From Lineus longissimus (Eukaryota; Nemertea; Pilidiophora; Heteronemertea; Lineidae), in assembly GCF_910592395.1 (NCBI RefSeq), contig NC_088309.1, positions 5,954,501 to 6,018,500 of the forward strand: a stretch of DNA of 64,000 bases. The letters are read 5' to 3'. The notes under the pieces were generated by a model. That model was not told the DNA's origin. It saw nothing but the letters and a program-made list of their open reading frames with translations, and did not search any database. The translations under genes and the position numbers were made by a program. This document shows, in pieces, positions 36,601 to 49,600 of the stretch (positions within the stretch are counted from its first letter, which is position 1; every line of letters starts with the position of its first letter).

Positions 36601-39600
36601 TGCCATTGTCTCAATCAGCAAACCACTTCTGTTCGCAATAGGAAAATATAACACACTTTTTAATTGTTTGTAATTTTCATGCGAGGGAGAAGCTGTATGT
36701 AATTTTTAACTCGGCATGATTTCTTACACCAGATTTATCAACAACTGCTCTCAGAAATATGCTGCTGGGAATTTACCCATTCATCAAGTTGCACTCTACA
36801 GGGTGGCCCAGAATTATTTTCTGGGGTGTGCACGATTTCTTGCACGTGGTCAAGATGTGTGGACATTTCTCCAAACCACCCAGTATACAGGGCCACCTGA
36901 TCAGTATATCGGTCAACAATAAATGATTCAATCGATTTGAACTTTTCATCTCCAGTATTAAGGGCCACTTCACAGTAGATTTGTGCATATACTGGTCAGA
37001 TTTATCACCACGCTGAAGTCTGCAGCACACTTCAGCTGCTGTTTAGTGATGAAGTATCCTCAAGGTAGAGTTTGGTAACTCTCAGCTGGACAATCAAGGC
37101 ACACGAAATGTCAACTCTAACCAGTCCAGGGAAGATTTATGCTGAAACTATCCCAAACATCAATCTATGGAGTGGGAGTGATATTAAGTTTTTGAAGCCG
37201 ACGCATGGTCAGAAGACATATCAATTTTCATCCTTAAACGTCTGTCAGGGTGGAAAGAGTCCTTGAGATGACCTTCCGGGTTGTTACAATCAGTCAGTAG
37301 TAATCGGTATTGATAAGAAAGATCAAAATTTGTGCACCAAAACCCACACACCAATAGACCATTAGCTTCTAATGATCCATAGCTGCAAAGTTTATGTCAA
37401 CTTGAATAACTCTTATATCCGACTGCCTAACAAACAAGGCAGTTGCTTATTCAGACAACTTTCTGGCCAATTTGACTGCTAAGATGACATGTATGACTTA
37501 CAATAAAACAGCAGGACATCAAAACAAACCGGTTCACTTCTGATAGAAAAGGAAGTGAAAGTAGCTCCTTTTAAAGCCACTTCAGTTGGTCAACTCAAAC
37601 CACCCATAGCTACTTCAAATAGGATTGGTCAAATGATGATTTTGTTTTGCAGAATTGGATAATTATACCCCTGTAAAAGCTACAAAACACAAAAGATGGT
37701 CTACTTGTTCAAATCTTAAAACTATAGGGGTGTACTGTTCCTATTCTTTTACACTACACAGTTCCGCCCATTTTGGACAAGACAATCGTTTAAATGGTAA
37801 GCCAGCAGCAGCCAAAACACTCATGTTATCTATTATAGTTATACCAAAACCAGCACTTTCCATCATGACTAGCTTTAGCTTCATGGCCCTTGCCGATTTG
37901 AAGATCAATCTCAGGGGTAATGAACCTGTCGTCAATTGGACACAGACTCATATTGCGCCATTGAGAGGGTCAATGATATTAATGGTAATCAATCGTCATG
38001 GTATCATGGCTATGCCACAGGTTGCAATAACAAAAAATGCCTGTTTGTGGAGCGCTTAACCTAACTTATCTACCTCACAATGGAAAATATTTGATTCCAA
38101 AGTTTGGTGATGCCTCTTCTCTGTCTATAAAGGCCAGAACTGTATGTTGCCGGAATTGTATGTCAGTGTCTGGAATGTCCAATGCCGAGCTCTCATCTGG
38201 CTGAAGGAAGTGGACAGGAAATGACTCAGAAGGCCTCCCACCGTCTGCTCATGTAAATACCCTCAAGGGATGTCTACGGTTTGCCTGGCTTTGCTACTCT
38301 TGCAATCACTCAATCACCCCCATTCAATGCTACAGTGATAATGATAATGATGATTCATTTCCTTCATCTCATGGAACGTTTTCCAATTATCAAGTCGCAT
38401 ACCCGCTTTCATTGAGGGGGAGAGTTTTCTTGGAAATCAAGTTGCCTAAGATGCAAAATTTTAAGATATACTGATCAGGGGTTTATCCACAACTTGGAGA
38501 AAAAGGGAGACAAGGCTCTCACTTTTCACAAATTCATAGTCGAATTTAAATATTTTTTCAAAATGTTGAAATTTCATTGTCAATTTCGAAGATTTTTTTC
38601 TGAAATCTTTTTTTGGGGGGATTCCCCTTGCATCCACACCAGCTGGTGAACAAAGAATATTGACATAAGAAGTCCCAACAGATTTATGGATGTTGACAGA
38701 ACAGGATCAAATGTGGATCAAAATTCCAAATCAAATCTTTATGACCCATGCATCAACTTTTGCATCAAGCAACGAGACACACTTGCTGATCAAAGACTTG
38801 TCTGTCTGCTTCAACCGAAACAGTTTACTTTGGTGAAGGAAATGGCTTATTCAGTTACAACAGTTTTTCTTGCCCTATGGATTGAATTTTCTTGCTTCCA
38901 AGAGAATAACACAACCCCGCTGGCTCAAGTAATCCCAAGTCTAGGTTCACATGGGGCGAAAAATAAACTTAGTTCGTACTTCACCTGACGTAGATGAACT
39001 ATAACATTGCTGCTATTTGGCGGGCAGTCATGTCATTTGTGATTAGGACTGTAGTTCCAGATTTTAACCAACTACATATACACGATTGGAAACACGGAGA
39101 AAACATAATCTTTCGCACAGACATGAACTCATGCGCTGCATGGTGATCTAATTTCTTTGGCAAAGAGATCATCCTTTTGTATTCTATTGAAATTCAAATC
39201 TGCTGAATAGGATGAGAAATTTGATGTTTGTGATATTGCCTGCTTTATATGGGGATTATGACGCTTTCTGTGATTTGGAATGCCGATAAAGGTTTTATCC
39301 TCTTCATGAAAAAAGGAAATCATTGTCAGCTCAACACTGATGCTATTGACTATATTACATAGGAAAATATTTCGTTGATGTCCGACAGTTCACTACAAAA
39401 GACTCACAAATATCATAGTCTCATAAGTTATCTCAAATTTCAAAACTTTCAAAGGAAGTTAGGCCTAATATAGAGATTTGAAGGATTGAGGATCCAGCTT
39501 TAAAGGCGGACTACAGGCAGGAGCTAGTCAAATTGGTACAAATGGAAGTCTTCAGTTGCTTACTATGTAGAGTAAGGGGCCTGGGTTGTGTGATTCAGTA

Positions 39601-40689
39601 ATAATTATATTCCTCAAGGTAAACTTCAAGGGAAAAAGTAAAAGTTCAAGTTTGGGTTTACAGTCAAGCGTGAATAGTTTTGATGGAGTGAGAGATAGGA
39701 GAGACACCTATTGGAGACTTAGTGTAACTTAATCTGACAAACTTGGCTTCTGCCTATTTTTTTTATGACATTTTTAACCAATGAGAATCAACACAGAAAC
39801 TAAATAATCTGAATTTTCAATTTCAGAATGGATTTTTTTCAATCTGGCCTCTTTCATAGATATAATGGTATCTTAATATCACATATGGCGTCTTTATCTT
39901 TTCAGAAACTGCAAGAATCATTCCTGCTCGATTCGGCAGATGGCGTACAAGCAAAATGTATGACGCCACACGGGGAATCAGGAAAAATCTTTGGTTTCAT
40001 TACAGCAAAAATGAAATAATCACCAAGCCATCGTAAGTTAGCCGACCAATACAATGAATTGAAATAGAAATAGAAACTCTTAGCATTTGAAGACTTTGAA
40101 CAAACGCCACCATTGGTAGCAATTCGAACAAATTTTCGGAATTTGTTTTCGGTTACTCATGCGCATACCGGTCTTGACCACCAAGGTTTATAGGCCTTTA
40201 GGTTAAGGATGGCGCAATTTCTGCCTATCATGCAGCAGTCTGCACCTGTTGACTTAACTGATCCATCCATTTCAGCAAGCTTTTGCTCCCCAATTTGCCT
40301 GATTTTGCTGAAGCTGTTCCTGTACCTTTCAAGATACCTGGCCAACTACAAATATTTGACTGTCCAACAATTTTGCTAACGCGATTCCTTTTAATTTCAG
40401 ATACTTTGCCAACTACGAACTGGTCAGCACAAGGCGGGCATGCGAAAAGAACATTTACGGACCCTGGGCCGGAAACCTCAAGAAGGGACAGACGATTTGC
40501 GTGGAGTGCCAAGTCACAGCAATGCACCAGCGGTTGGGGGTCCGCTGCAAAGGTCACGGCGCCTATGAACAAATGACACGTTGGAACGCCATGAATGTGC
40601 CAGGATGTCATGGAATGTGGGTGCAAAAATCGCAACACAGAGCTGGAACCTGTCCAGTTTCCAGCGAAACGAGTTTCATATTTGTTTAA
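24612..40689 (+). CDS. SBSPON: SBSPON-like secreted protein (somatomedin B + thrombospondin type 1)
   Basis: The product is a secreted, probably extracellular-matrix protein; the family's molecular function is poorly known. Exons: 24612-24855, 33647-33850, 39906-40032, 40401-40689, all joined in frame, giving 287 aa (human SBSPON about 264). Residues 1-26 form a signal peptide (hydrophobic GLLIVVIISLCF, cleavage likely after SADA). A somatomedin-B domain follows with ten cysteines in the SBSPON pattern, including CYCDESC and DCCSDY. Exon 2 is a thrombospondin type 1 repeat (WSKWGRCSRECGEGG, six Cys). Exons 3-4 encode the family's C-terminal cysteine-rich region, with ICVECQ, GVRCKGHG and the terminal SFIFV, close to the human SFIFI ending. 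Introns are 8.8, 6.1 and 0.4 kb. The gene is convergent with DDX55. Confidence 0.9.
24856..33646 (+). other. SBSPON intron 1 (8.8 kb)
   Basis: This is a long AT-rich intron. It holds a diverged duplication at 25323-25590 and G-rich tracts at 28386-28402 and 31914-31922. I found no nested gene on either strand; open frames are short and have no recognisable domain. Confidence 0.7.
25323..25590. repeat. Diverged tandem duplication in SBSPON intron 1
   Basis: The block at 25323-25407 (GGACTTGG, AACTGGGTCATCCAGGGG, then TCACATACCAGGGTC) recurs at 25493-25590. Between them, at about 25418-25472, is a third partial copy carrying TTCACCTCTGAGGTCATCAA. It looks like a short-range duplication that has since diverged. 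Confidence 0.7.
33851..39905 (+). other. SBSPON intron 2 (6.1 kb)
   Basis: This AT-rich intron has a G20 tract at 35697-35716 and one copy of a three-member dispersed repeat at 37992-38057. An open frame of 134 codons at 37655-38059 overlaps that repeat and has no family resemblance, so I do not call it a gene. Confidence 0.65.
37992..38057 (+). repeat. Dispersed repeat family, copy 2 of 3
   Basis: It matches 20897-20960 and 41697-41760 (TCATGGTATCATGGCTATG, then CACAGGTTGCAATAACAAAA). Confidence 0.5.
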
Positions 40690-43600
40690 AAATACTCATG
40701 GACTTTTCATAAACATTTTATCTATCTGTTCAGATGTTGGTTGAAATGCCCTACTACAGGCTGTTTCTTTTCATCTAGTCTCCTAAAATGCTCATTGTTT
40801 GAATGAGATTGACGATGAGAAGTTAGTTTATAGTGGGCATTTCAACATTCCCAGCTCAGAAAGTAGCTGGGAGATTTTAGGTAAGAAATATGGTAGAAAG
40901 TTGCCTGAAAATACATTGGGTTTATGGTAAATTGTCAATGTGACGTTTCTGTGCCAAAAATTCAGAAGCTGGGGAACTGTAGGGGAAAGTTTGGCTGTTT
41001 ATAATAGGTTGTTTCACCAGTTAGTTGTGGCTTGACCTTAGAGCTTTTTACTTGGCATGAGAAGTACATGTAACTCTGTGTGCTTGACGGTAATAACTCT
41101 AAGCGTCCTTGATGTTGAAAGGAAAGCTGCACTTTCAGGGAAAAGTCTGTTTTACAACGTGGTGAAAGCATCTTTGGTGCTTTTGTGTGCTTTGACTGAG
41201 AAAATCAGCCAAAACTTATCTTCAGAAATTGGGCCGAAATAACGTGAATCAGACAATATACAGACAATGTTCTTCACTTTCTGTAAATGATCTGGATTTT
41301 TCTTTTCCTTTGGTGCAAAAAGCATAAAATCTAGTTTTAATTCCTTTTAAAATCATTTTAGTGTTTAAGATAAATCATTTTAATGCATTTTATAATGGAA
41401 AAGAACATGTATGTACATGTAGAGCAACCATCAATAATTATATATGGAATTTTGTAACATTAGAAATTTTCATAAAAATATGTATTTAGGACTGAGATTA
41501 TTATTTATAGCTATTTTATGTATGTGTCATAGGTCATATGCTCATCACAAAAATACACTTCTGCAATCAAGCATCTATCATCAATACTAATTCGCATGTC
41601 ATTTTCACAAATTTTATGAACTTCATCTAACACTTGGGCTTGTTTATGAAGGGCTACACCTAACAAGTTCTACTGATTGGTTAAACTGCAAGCAAATGTC
41701 ATGTTATCATGACAATGTCGCGAGTCGCAGTGTCAAAAAGTGCTTGTTTGCAGAACGCTTCAATATTTCAACGGACCCGGATATACCTTATACTTTTTAA
41801 CATCACAATGCAAACACAAATAATATTTCTTAAAACCATTTCAATATAATTTAACTTGTAAATTCATGTAACTGTGATCAGTAGTATAAGATCGTTTTTT
41901 TCTGCGATCAGTGTTGTGGAGATAAGATCAATGAAGATGCAGTTGAAAGAGCCACAATAATTTAACAGAAGGACCAATTAAGTAGTGTCTTAAAGTAAAA
42001 TGTGCTCTGGGGGAAGTTTCATTTCTTTTTCATGACAATTCAATTTCATCCTCACAATATTTCGGGGTGATAATATGTTCCCATTTTTAAGGGTTTACGT
42101 TTGTGGTAATTTAGGCAATGTATCAAAATCAAAGAATTAGTTTCTGCTGTCACTGTTTTTGGTTTTAGGGACTTTAATCAGAAAGGATTTTTAAAGGGTT
42201 TTATTAAACTAGAGAAATAGCTTTCTGGTGATACAAAACCAAATCCATGTACAGTTGATTACCACTTGAGAAACTGTAACCAGTTTGATGTAACATTGTT
42301 TATCCGATTCAGTACTAAAAAAGCAGAAGTCAGCCTTGGAATAGTAAGGTCAACGGCAACATTTCTTTCAATGAGCCCAATCTTTTAGAGGGCAGGGTTG
42401 AATATAAAAGTAGAGTATCAGAATATTGAGTTTTACAATACACATATAATGTTATGCACATGTTCTAGTAATAAAAATGTATATAGAAATACTTTCTTTT
42501 CTTCATTCATTAGGGAATGTTCCGTCTTCAAGGCACAATATTCCCATACCTCAGTCTTGGCTGTTGTCACATGGCAGTTCACTGATGGAATCTGACTTTT
42601 ACCAACTGCACAGAAGGACGTCTCAATAAGAGCAGTAGACCATGGATGATGGCAGCAAAGAAGCAATAGTTTTAATTACCAATTAATATTTAGATGACCC
42701 CTTACCTTCTAACCTGTGAAACAGAAGTTGGAAAGAGAGTGGACAGGATACCTGAAAGAAAAGCCACATTTTAAAATAGAATGCCATGGCCAACTACAGT
42801 ACAGTGTAATTTCTTCACCATAGCCATAGAACAGTTGACATCAATCCATAGACTCGGCCATTTGTAATAGTGCCATGCCTTCTCCAGATCCAATCCAATG
42901 ATGTCCTTGTGACCTTTGGCACATGCCTTTTTTCATTGTTCACGTCCCTCCAGTGAGGCATTATACAGAGAGATTCCTTGTCCCTGGCAACAATCCCAGG
43001 GCAAGCAAGCTGACAACTAATCCAATGTACATGTATGTTGTGTGATAGACTCTTCCTCCATTACTGAAGATGGCATCCCAAGGTCAATTACTCAATCAGT
43101 GCCCAACTGTTGTGGCACAAATGCTCAAAAAAGAGTTTATGCCAAAGAAGAAGAACAAGTAAGATGTACTGAGATTAGGTGTATTTATAAAATATATGGA
43201 TTGGCAATTTTTGTCTGAGAGCATGCAGTAATCTATCAAATGCAAACGTTACCTCATGAGAAAATGTTCTGCACAAACTTACACCAGCATCAGGAACAGG
43301 GTAATTTTTTAGAGGCATGGCAGATTGATGCAGAAGACTGTCCTCAAACAAAAGTCATTTGCTCCGTTCCAAGACAAATTCCTCCAATAGCAGTTATGTG
43401 TCGTTATGTGGATATTCATTAGATTGTCATCATTTAGATCCAAGTTGACCCATGTAGATATGAAGCCTGTTTGGTGATCGGGAGCTCTTGTCAGTCAAGG
43501 TTAGATTGTTACAAGTCTCTCTTCTGTGAGTTCCCTTATGCGATTTCCATCAACCAGAATATAGATAGTCCCTTTGATAAGCCAATGCTCCTTTACTATC

Positions 43601-43690
43601 ACTGCCATTGTCAGAGGAAGTTCAGTGAAGCAAATCACTAGGATCAAAGTGAAATATGTACGAGTTCCATGCGAATTGTAATAGTCCCTA
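40690..43690. other. Convergent spacer between SBSPON and DDX55
   Basis: This 3-kb AT-rich region holds the 3' UTRs of the two convergent genes. An AATAAA on the plus strand (42470-42475) and its complement TTTATT at 42200-42205 are possible poly(A) signals for SBSPON and DDX55. If both are used the transcripts would overlap slightly. No other gene was seen. Confidence 0.45.
41697..41760 (+). repeat. Dispersed repeat family, copy 3 of 3
   Basis: It matches 20897-20960 and 37992-38057 (TGTCATGTTATCATGACAAT, then GTGCTTGTTTGCAGAACGCT), downstream of SBSPON. Confidence 0.5.
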
Positions 43691-46600
43691 TCAAGTTTTC
43701 GTTTCGTCCACATCACTGCCATCGTCAAACTCCTCATCAAATTCTTCTTTCGATATCTGAAATGACATAGGAGGAAAATTCTTAGAGATCGACTGTAAAT
43801 CAGATTCAGATTCAGAAAGTCCACTCCAGGGTGCTAGTTTCCTTAAATATGACATCAAATCTTGTTGCATCTGATACCCATAATGCCAATTAAGACATCA
43901 TTGAACATAAGCGCTCAACTCAGTGTCTCAATATTGCTACATCAACTCACCTTGCCTTGCTTTAGTTTTTTCATCAGGCGGACATCAGCAGCTAAATCGT
44001 CGAGCTCCCCCTCATCAAACTCCTCAACTTTCCTCTTCTGTGCCTTCAACTCTTTCACCTCCTTCCTCTTCTTTCGTTTCTCTTTCCTCTGTTTTTGGTC
44101 TGACCAGGGCACGGTTTGGGCCTGAAAACAAAAAGGGATGCGTTCATATAACATAGAGTCAACCTTACTGCAAACCAGTTCAACTGATAGAAGTGTCAGT
44201 TCACCTCAAACATGCAATATCCGTACCCAGGGAATGAGTGAATGGGTACTGCCTAATAAGGGTCAAATGTACCTGTAGCACTAATGCACTGCACTAACTA
44301 GTATTGCCCGTCTAATGTTACCCCTTAAAGGTACATTAACTGAATGACGGCATATGAAAGAGTAACATGTTGCTAAGAGAAAACCCCGGCTTACAAAAAC
44401 TGCACTTCATAAATCTTGATATAATGTCTATTTGGTTCAATTCAACCCACCTTTTTCTTATTAAACTTCTCCCTCCGTTGCACCTTTCCCTCTTGGAATT
44501 TCTTCAGCTCTATCTGTCGTTGCTTTTCTCTCCCTTTGTCCCTGCAATGAAAATGCATTGATAGATCACCAAACGAAAAGAGGTATTTAGATCTTACTCC
44601 TCTCTTCTCAGGATTCAACGACAGTATCAGATTCTTTGGTCTTTCGATGTCACAAACTAGGCTGTGACCGTCAGGTTTTCCTGCATTTTCTTCTTCGTCT
44701 TCTTCTTCTTCTTTAGCGTTCGCTCTGCACTTGGAGCGGTCATTCTCCTAGGAGTAATCCTCCTCCAAGGCGGGATGAGCGTATCCTGTGTGCCACTACA
44801 GTTAGGCGCCAATTGGGTTTATTGGCCTGGTGGTCCGACTTTGGCGAGAGAGATCGAGTCCACGCAAGCTACTCATGTTTCTCACTTGGTGGGGTCTTAG
44901 CTTGCCCTGGCATAGACACCAGGTACAAGGAACCTCGGTTTTGATTCTCATTCAAAGGACTGTGAAGAGCCAGGAATTTTTAGTTCCTTGAAATCCAGAC
45001 ATACGATCATGGGTTCTCCCCGGGATCGAACCCGGGCCCTATTGCGTGGTGACCAGCAGTGTAAACCACTAGGCCATGAGGCTCCTTGTTTTCCTGCATT
45101 GAAGGCAGCAATATTTCAGCACTATTGGGCGCAGTGTCAACAATTTTACTCACCTGAATGGTATACTATTGAAGTCAAATCCCCTGTACTTCTCATCGAA
45201 TTCTGGTAACCTTTTGCCCTTCAGCTCTGGCATTTTTGGCAGCCTCATCAAACCAAACCCTTTGGCAAGTTTAGGGAAGTCCAAATCTAAAATCGAAGAA
45301 AGTGGCATACATATAACATAAATTGTTAAAAGGCTGCATTCTCAATGTTACTTGGCATGAAATCTTGCATGAGGGATGACATTTGCCCCAAAGCAAGGCG
45401 CATAGCCACGATTTCATACTAATCATAGATTGTTTTCATTCATCAAATTAAACCTGGCGTGAACTTCAATCTGGTCTTCTCATACAGTTATTGATTGACC
45501 AGTCAATTAATCTTAGAAAGTGAAATTACCTTTAGATCGGAATATCAAATAGCATTCGTGTTTGGAGTAAGCTTGTATAAACGACACAAATGCCTTGGTG
45601 CCCTTCTGAAAGACATCACGGTCCTTCACAGCAATTTCTTGAACATTTGGTAGAACATTTGGCACCTCTTCTTCAACACTATACTCTTGCAATGGCACCT
45701 GCAAATAACGCGAAAAAACATTGTAGATTCTATAAACAGGATTATCCTTCACTTCAAACTTCTGCAGAACTGCAATAACGAAATAACATAGTATATGAAA
45801 GTGCTCTAGGCCATACATGCCACGCATGCCTCATTGCAAAATCCATGTTGTGAAGATCATTAATAAGAAATTTGTTAGTTACCTTCTGGTTAATCTTGAT
45901 AAATTCCACATAGGTATCTTCCGTCGGCAACAAAAAGACGAGAGCGCTTCCCTCGTTACCGATCCTGGCAGTCCTTCCACACCGGTGAACGAAGGCGCTC
46001 GCTGAACTAGGTGGATCGTACTGTATGACCCAGTGAACCTGGGGTATGTCGATTCCACGGGCCATAACGTCTGTACATACTAGAACACCCCTGAAACAAA
46101 AGGAAACACTTCGGATCATAATGGTGGCTTCAAATACCATACTATCCAAACCTCTAGCCACACCACAAGGGCTGACCCCTGCCAACTTCAGTGGATTTCT
46201 TCAGGTATTTACTGCTCTGATAAGAGTTTTCCTTCTCCAAGACTGGTTGCCAACAACGGCTAACAAGGCCAGGCTCCTCCCCTCCTTGTTTTCTGACCCG
46301 AGCTCATCTGAAACGCTTTACCACGACTGTCACTACCGAGAGCCTCATGACATATGTTAAAGATTGTTACCTTGTTTTTTTCTTGAATTTGCTGAAGACT
46401 TTGTTCCTCTTATCCTTCATTTTCCGATGTATACATAGAATTTCTGTCTGCTGCAATAACCTGAAAGACATTCAAGATTCAGTCAACAAAACGTTGGCCA
46501 AACACTCATCTAATAGCTAAAGTACAGGGAAGACGTACTTTCAGTGTTACTCACCGAGTCAGAACCACAGCAAAGTAATCCACGCATGCACACGTCCGGA

Positions 46601-49600
46601 AGAAGATCATGTGTTTCTCTTTTGGATGCGATCGAAGGAAATAAACAAGCTGATTAAACTTTTGGTCGGCTTCGCAAATCTGAAAGTGAAGGGGAGCACT
46701 TATAGTCAAAGTCACAAGTTCAGGTTCATATTCAAAAATATTTCAGATACTTTAAAGAAACTGGGTGTTGTATTTCTCTTCCAATCCAAAGCCATGCAAC
46801 AACTCCACTTTGGCATCCTGGAAACAATGATGCGAGCACAATATGCCAAATCAACATCGAAACTGTCATGACCCGGGGTGGACAGATGCTCATTTCAAGT
46901 TATATTTTCTTACTTGATAGTAATTGTTTAACGATGATGGTGTTCTCTGTTCTACGACAGCTGGCTGGTTTTTCTCCTTCACTGAAATTCTCACAGGATT
47001 TCTCAAACCGGCCCGAATCAGTGCCTCCACTTCTTGTGTTTGTGTGGCAGAAAAAAGGCCAGTTCGCCTCTGTTTTGGGAGGTAACTGAAGATCATGTTG
47101 AGGCTCTTTTCGAACCCCATGTCGAGTAATTGATCAGCTTCGTCCAAGACCAGGACTTCCTGAAATCAAATTGATGATAATAATATTGCATTCTTATATA
47201 GCGCGCACAGCGCTGGCTTTGTGGAAACATTGTTTGATATACATCATACACAAGGTACTTACCATAGCTTTAGCACTGGCAGCCAAGTTGAAACCAGGGG
47301 ACACTCTACTGAACAGATCTTCCAATCTACCAGGTGTAGCCGTGATGATATGACCGCTAAAATGGGGAATAGAATCATTAGTCTCAAATGGCCAAAGCAT
47401 GTTTATATTTGAGCGAACACTGCTTATGAGAAATTACCATTTGGAGCAGGACCTTGTCAAACATAACCTTTCTCAAGTTACTCAATATAACAGATCAATT
47501 TAAAATAAAATCTATTCAAGGATTAGCATTGATGATGGTAACACTCATTTTTAAACTCACCCTTTGCTTTTGAATGCATCTATGTCAGACTGAGGAGAGT
47601 TCCCTCCAATGAAGAGTAGCTTGGTGAACTCCGGAACATTTATCAAGAAGTTTGTCAAAACCTCATCAATCTGGTTGGCTAGTTCTCGAGTTGGGGCTAT
47701 TATGATTGCCCCGATCTAAAGAAATCATAATAATAACTGAATGCCATTGCTAACAGATAGAATACATTTTCTCCGATGTTCAAAACTGTCCATTTTTGCA
47801 ATATAAAAACATAAATATACATGTAATGCAAACAAATTCCTTATCAGACTTCGCTGCTCCACAACTCTGCAGGTTACAACACCAGTAATGATGATGATGA
47901 TGATGATGATAACTTTTAATGACAATAAACCAACCCATTATGATGAATCTCACAGATGCTGTAGAAGCGCTTCTCTCTTCGTCAAAAGATCACTTACATC
48001 ACATTTTCTAAGTTTCTCTTCTCTCCTCAGTAGTATTTCTATTATCGGAATGAGAAACGCCAACGTCTTGCCACTACCTGTCACAGCCTCTGCTGCTACA
48101 TCTTTGTTCTTCATAAACAACGGAATACATGATGCCTGCAAAGATAAGAATCATCATAGGTAAAGTCCACCTGTCTACTCTACCTCAAAATTATTCAAGG
48201 TGAACTCTCTTGGATACAAAGGTGTAAAATCGCAACAAAAGTGAACTTGGTTTAAATACATGTACATTGCATAATTTTCAAGTATTTTGATGCAAGAGAT
48301 CATTGCCAGAAATATAAAATTTCATGACCTTTTACTCCAATTTTCTATGACAATTTTTAAAAGCACTTTTCTTTTTTAAAAAGGTTAAAAGATTTTGACC
48401 TTTTTTTGACCTGCTCTGATGTGTTTTTTCTTTGAACTCTTTGATTTGCATCCACTGAACATTGAGGATCCTAGAGGAGTTTCTTAGCTTGGTTTCAATT
48501 CATTTATTCAATCAAAGCATTTGTATGCATTTCAGTATAGAACTGTAGCATTCACACTCCAGCAGGACAAAGTTGCTTCTCCACTTCCTCCTTCCAATTA
48601 TGTAGTATTTTCACTGTATTTTCACTTTGTTCTTCCACACCACTGTCTAAAATATTCACAACTCCAGGCAAAATTTCCGAGAATACTATCAAGTTCTTTT
48701 ATGCATTTGATCGCATTCATTTCATAGAACTCAATCAAGTCCATCAAGAATTACTATAAATTGGCAAACAATCCTCAGACAACCACAAAATATCCAAGTG
48801 CCGATAATATTTTTAAACATATGTAGAGTCAGTCTCTTTGAGTCAAACATAACGAGAAATGTGCACGAACTTGATCTATAAATCTGACACAGTAACTTGA
48901 AAGTCTCCTCCAAATAACCTCCTTCAAAAAATACCCAATACTGCCTATTCACATACATTGTTCTACACTTCCAATGATCCTATCATAACATCACTTAATA
49001 ACAGGCACAAGTTCTCATCACCAATCGCCCTTTTCACAACTCTCAGTATGATGCATTCTAAACCAATCGAAAGCTATTGTTTTGTCTTGTACAGTGTTGT
49101 AAATGCAGGAAAACCATACATCTACACTACTAAGTATTCCTGCATCAAGTAATGAACCATTTCATCTGACTTGCTGTTCTTATAGATCTGGCACAGGTTA
49201 AATGCAGCATCTCGCTTCAAGTCAAATAGCCCCCTCTCATCTTCCACGGGACACGGAAGAGTCAACACCTTATCATAGTAGTGTATTGCCACATGGTAAA
49301 GGCCTAACTGATGAAAAGCTCGGCCCATGTTGTAAAAGGATTCCTGGCACTCTCCTCTCAGTTCCATGTACTTGTTCAGGAAAACACACGCCTGTGTTAG
49401 CAATAGATGACGCTTCATGGCAAATTTGATCGAGGCAAGCTGGATGAAGGTGACACCGATACTCAGCGAGATAAGCGGATCGCGTGGCATTTGGCGGTAT
49501 GCAGAAATAAAGTCAGTCAGAGCATACTTGTAGTTTCCACCGACAAGGGACTGGTGGGCATTCAGTAAACCTATGGCAATGTTGTTCGGATGTTTCAGCA

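Noticed and set aside
37655-38059. 134-codon plus-strand frame in SBSPON intron 2
   Set aside because: It overlaps a dispersed repeat, has low-complexity composition and no recognisable domain, and lacks matching splice sites to SBSPON.
45010-45086. tRNA gene on the minus strand (A and B boxes present)
   Set aside because: The 5' acceptor stem has no complementary 3' strand and the T arm is imperfect. The segment is the head of a 400-bp SINE with target-site duplications.
45754-46185. 143-codon minus-strand frame as a separate helicase fragment
   Set aside because: It is DDX55 exon 8 (46090-45883) with intron sequence on both sides.
48136-49121. A DDX55 first exon just upstream of exon 2
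   Set aside because: No in-frame start followed by a Q motif and donor was found. The exon at 52779-52684 fits sequence, phase and splice sites.
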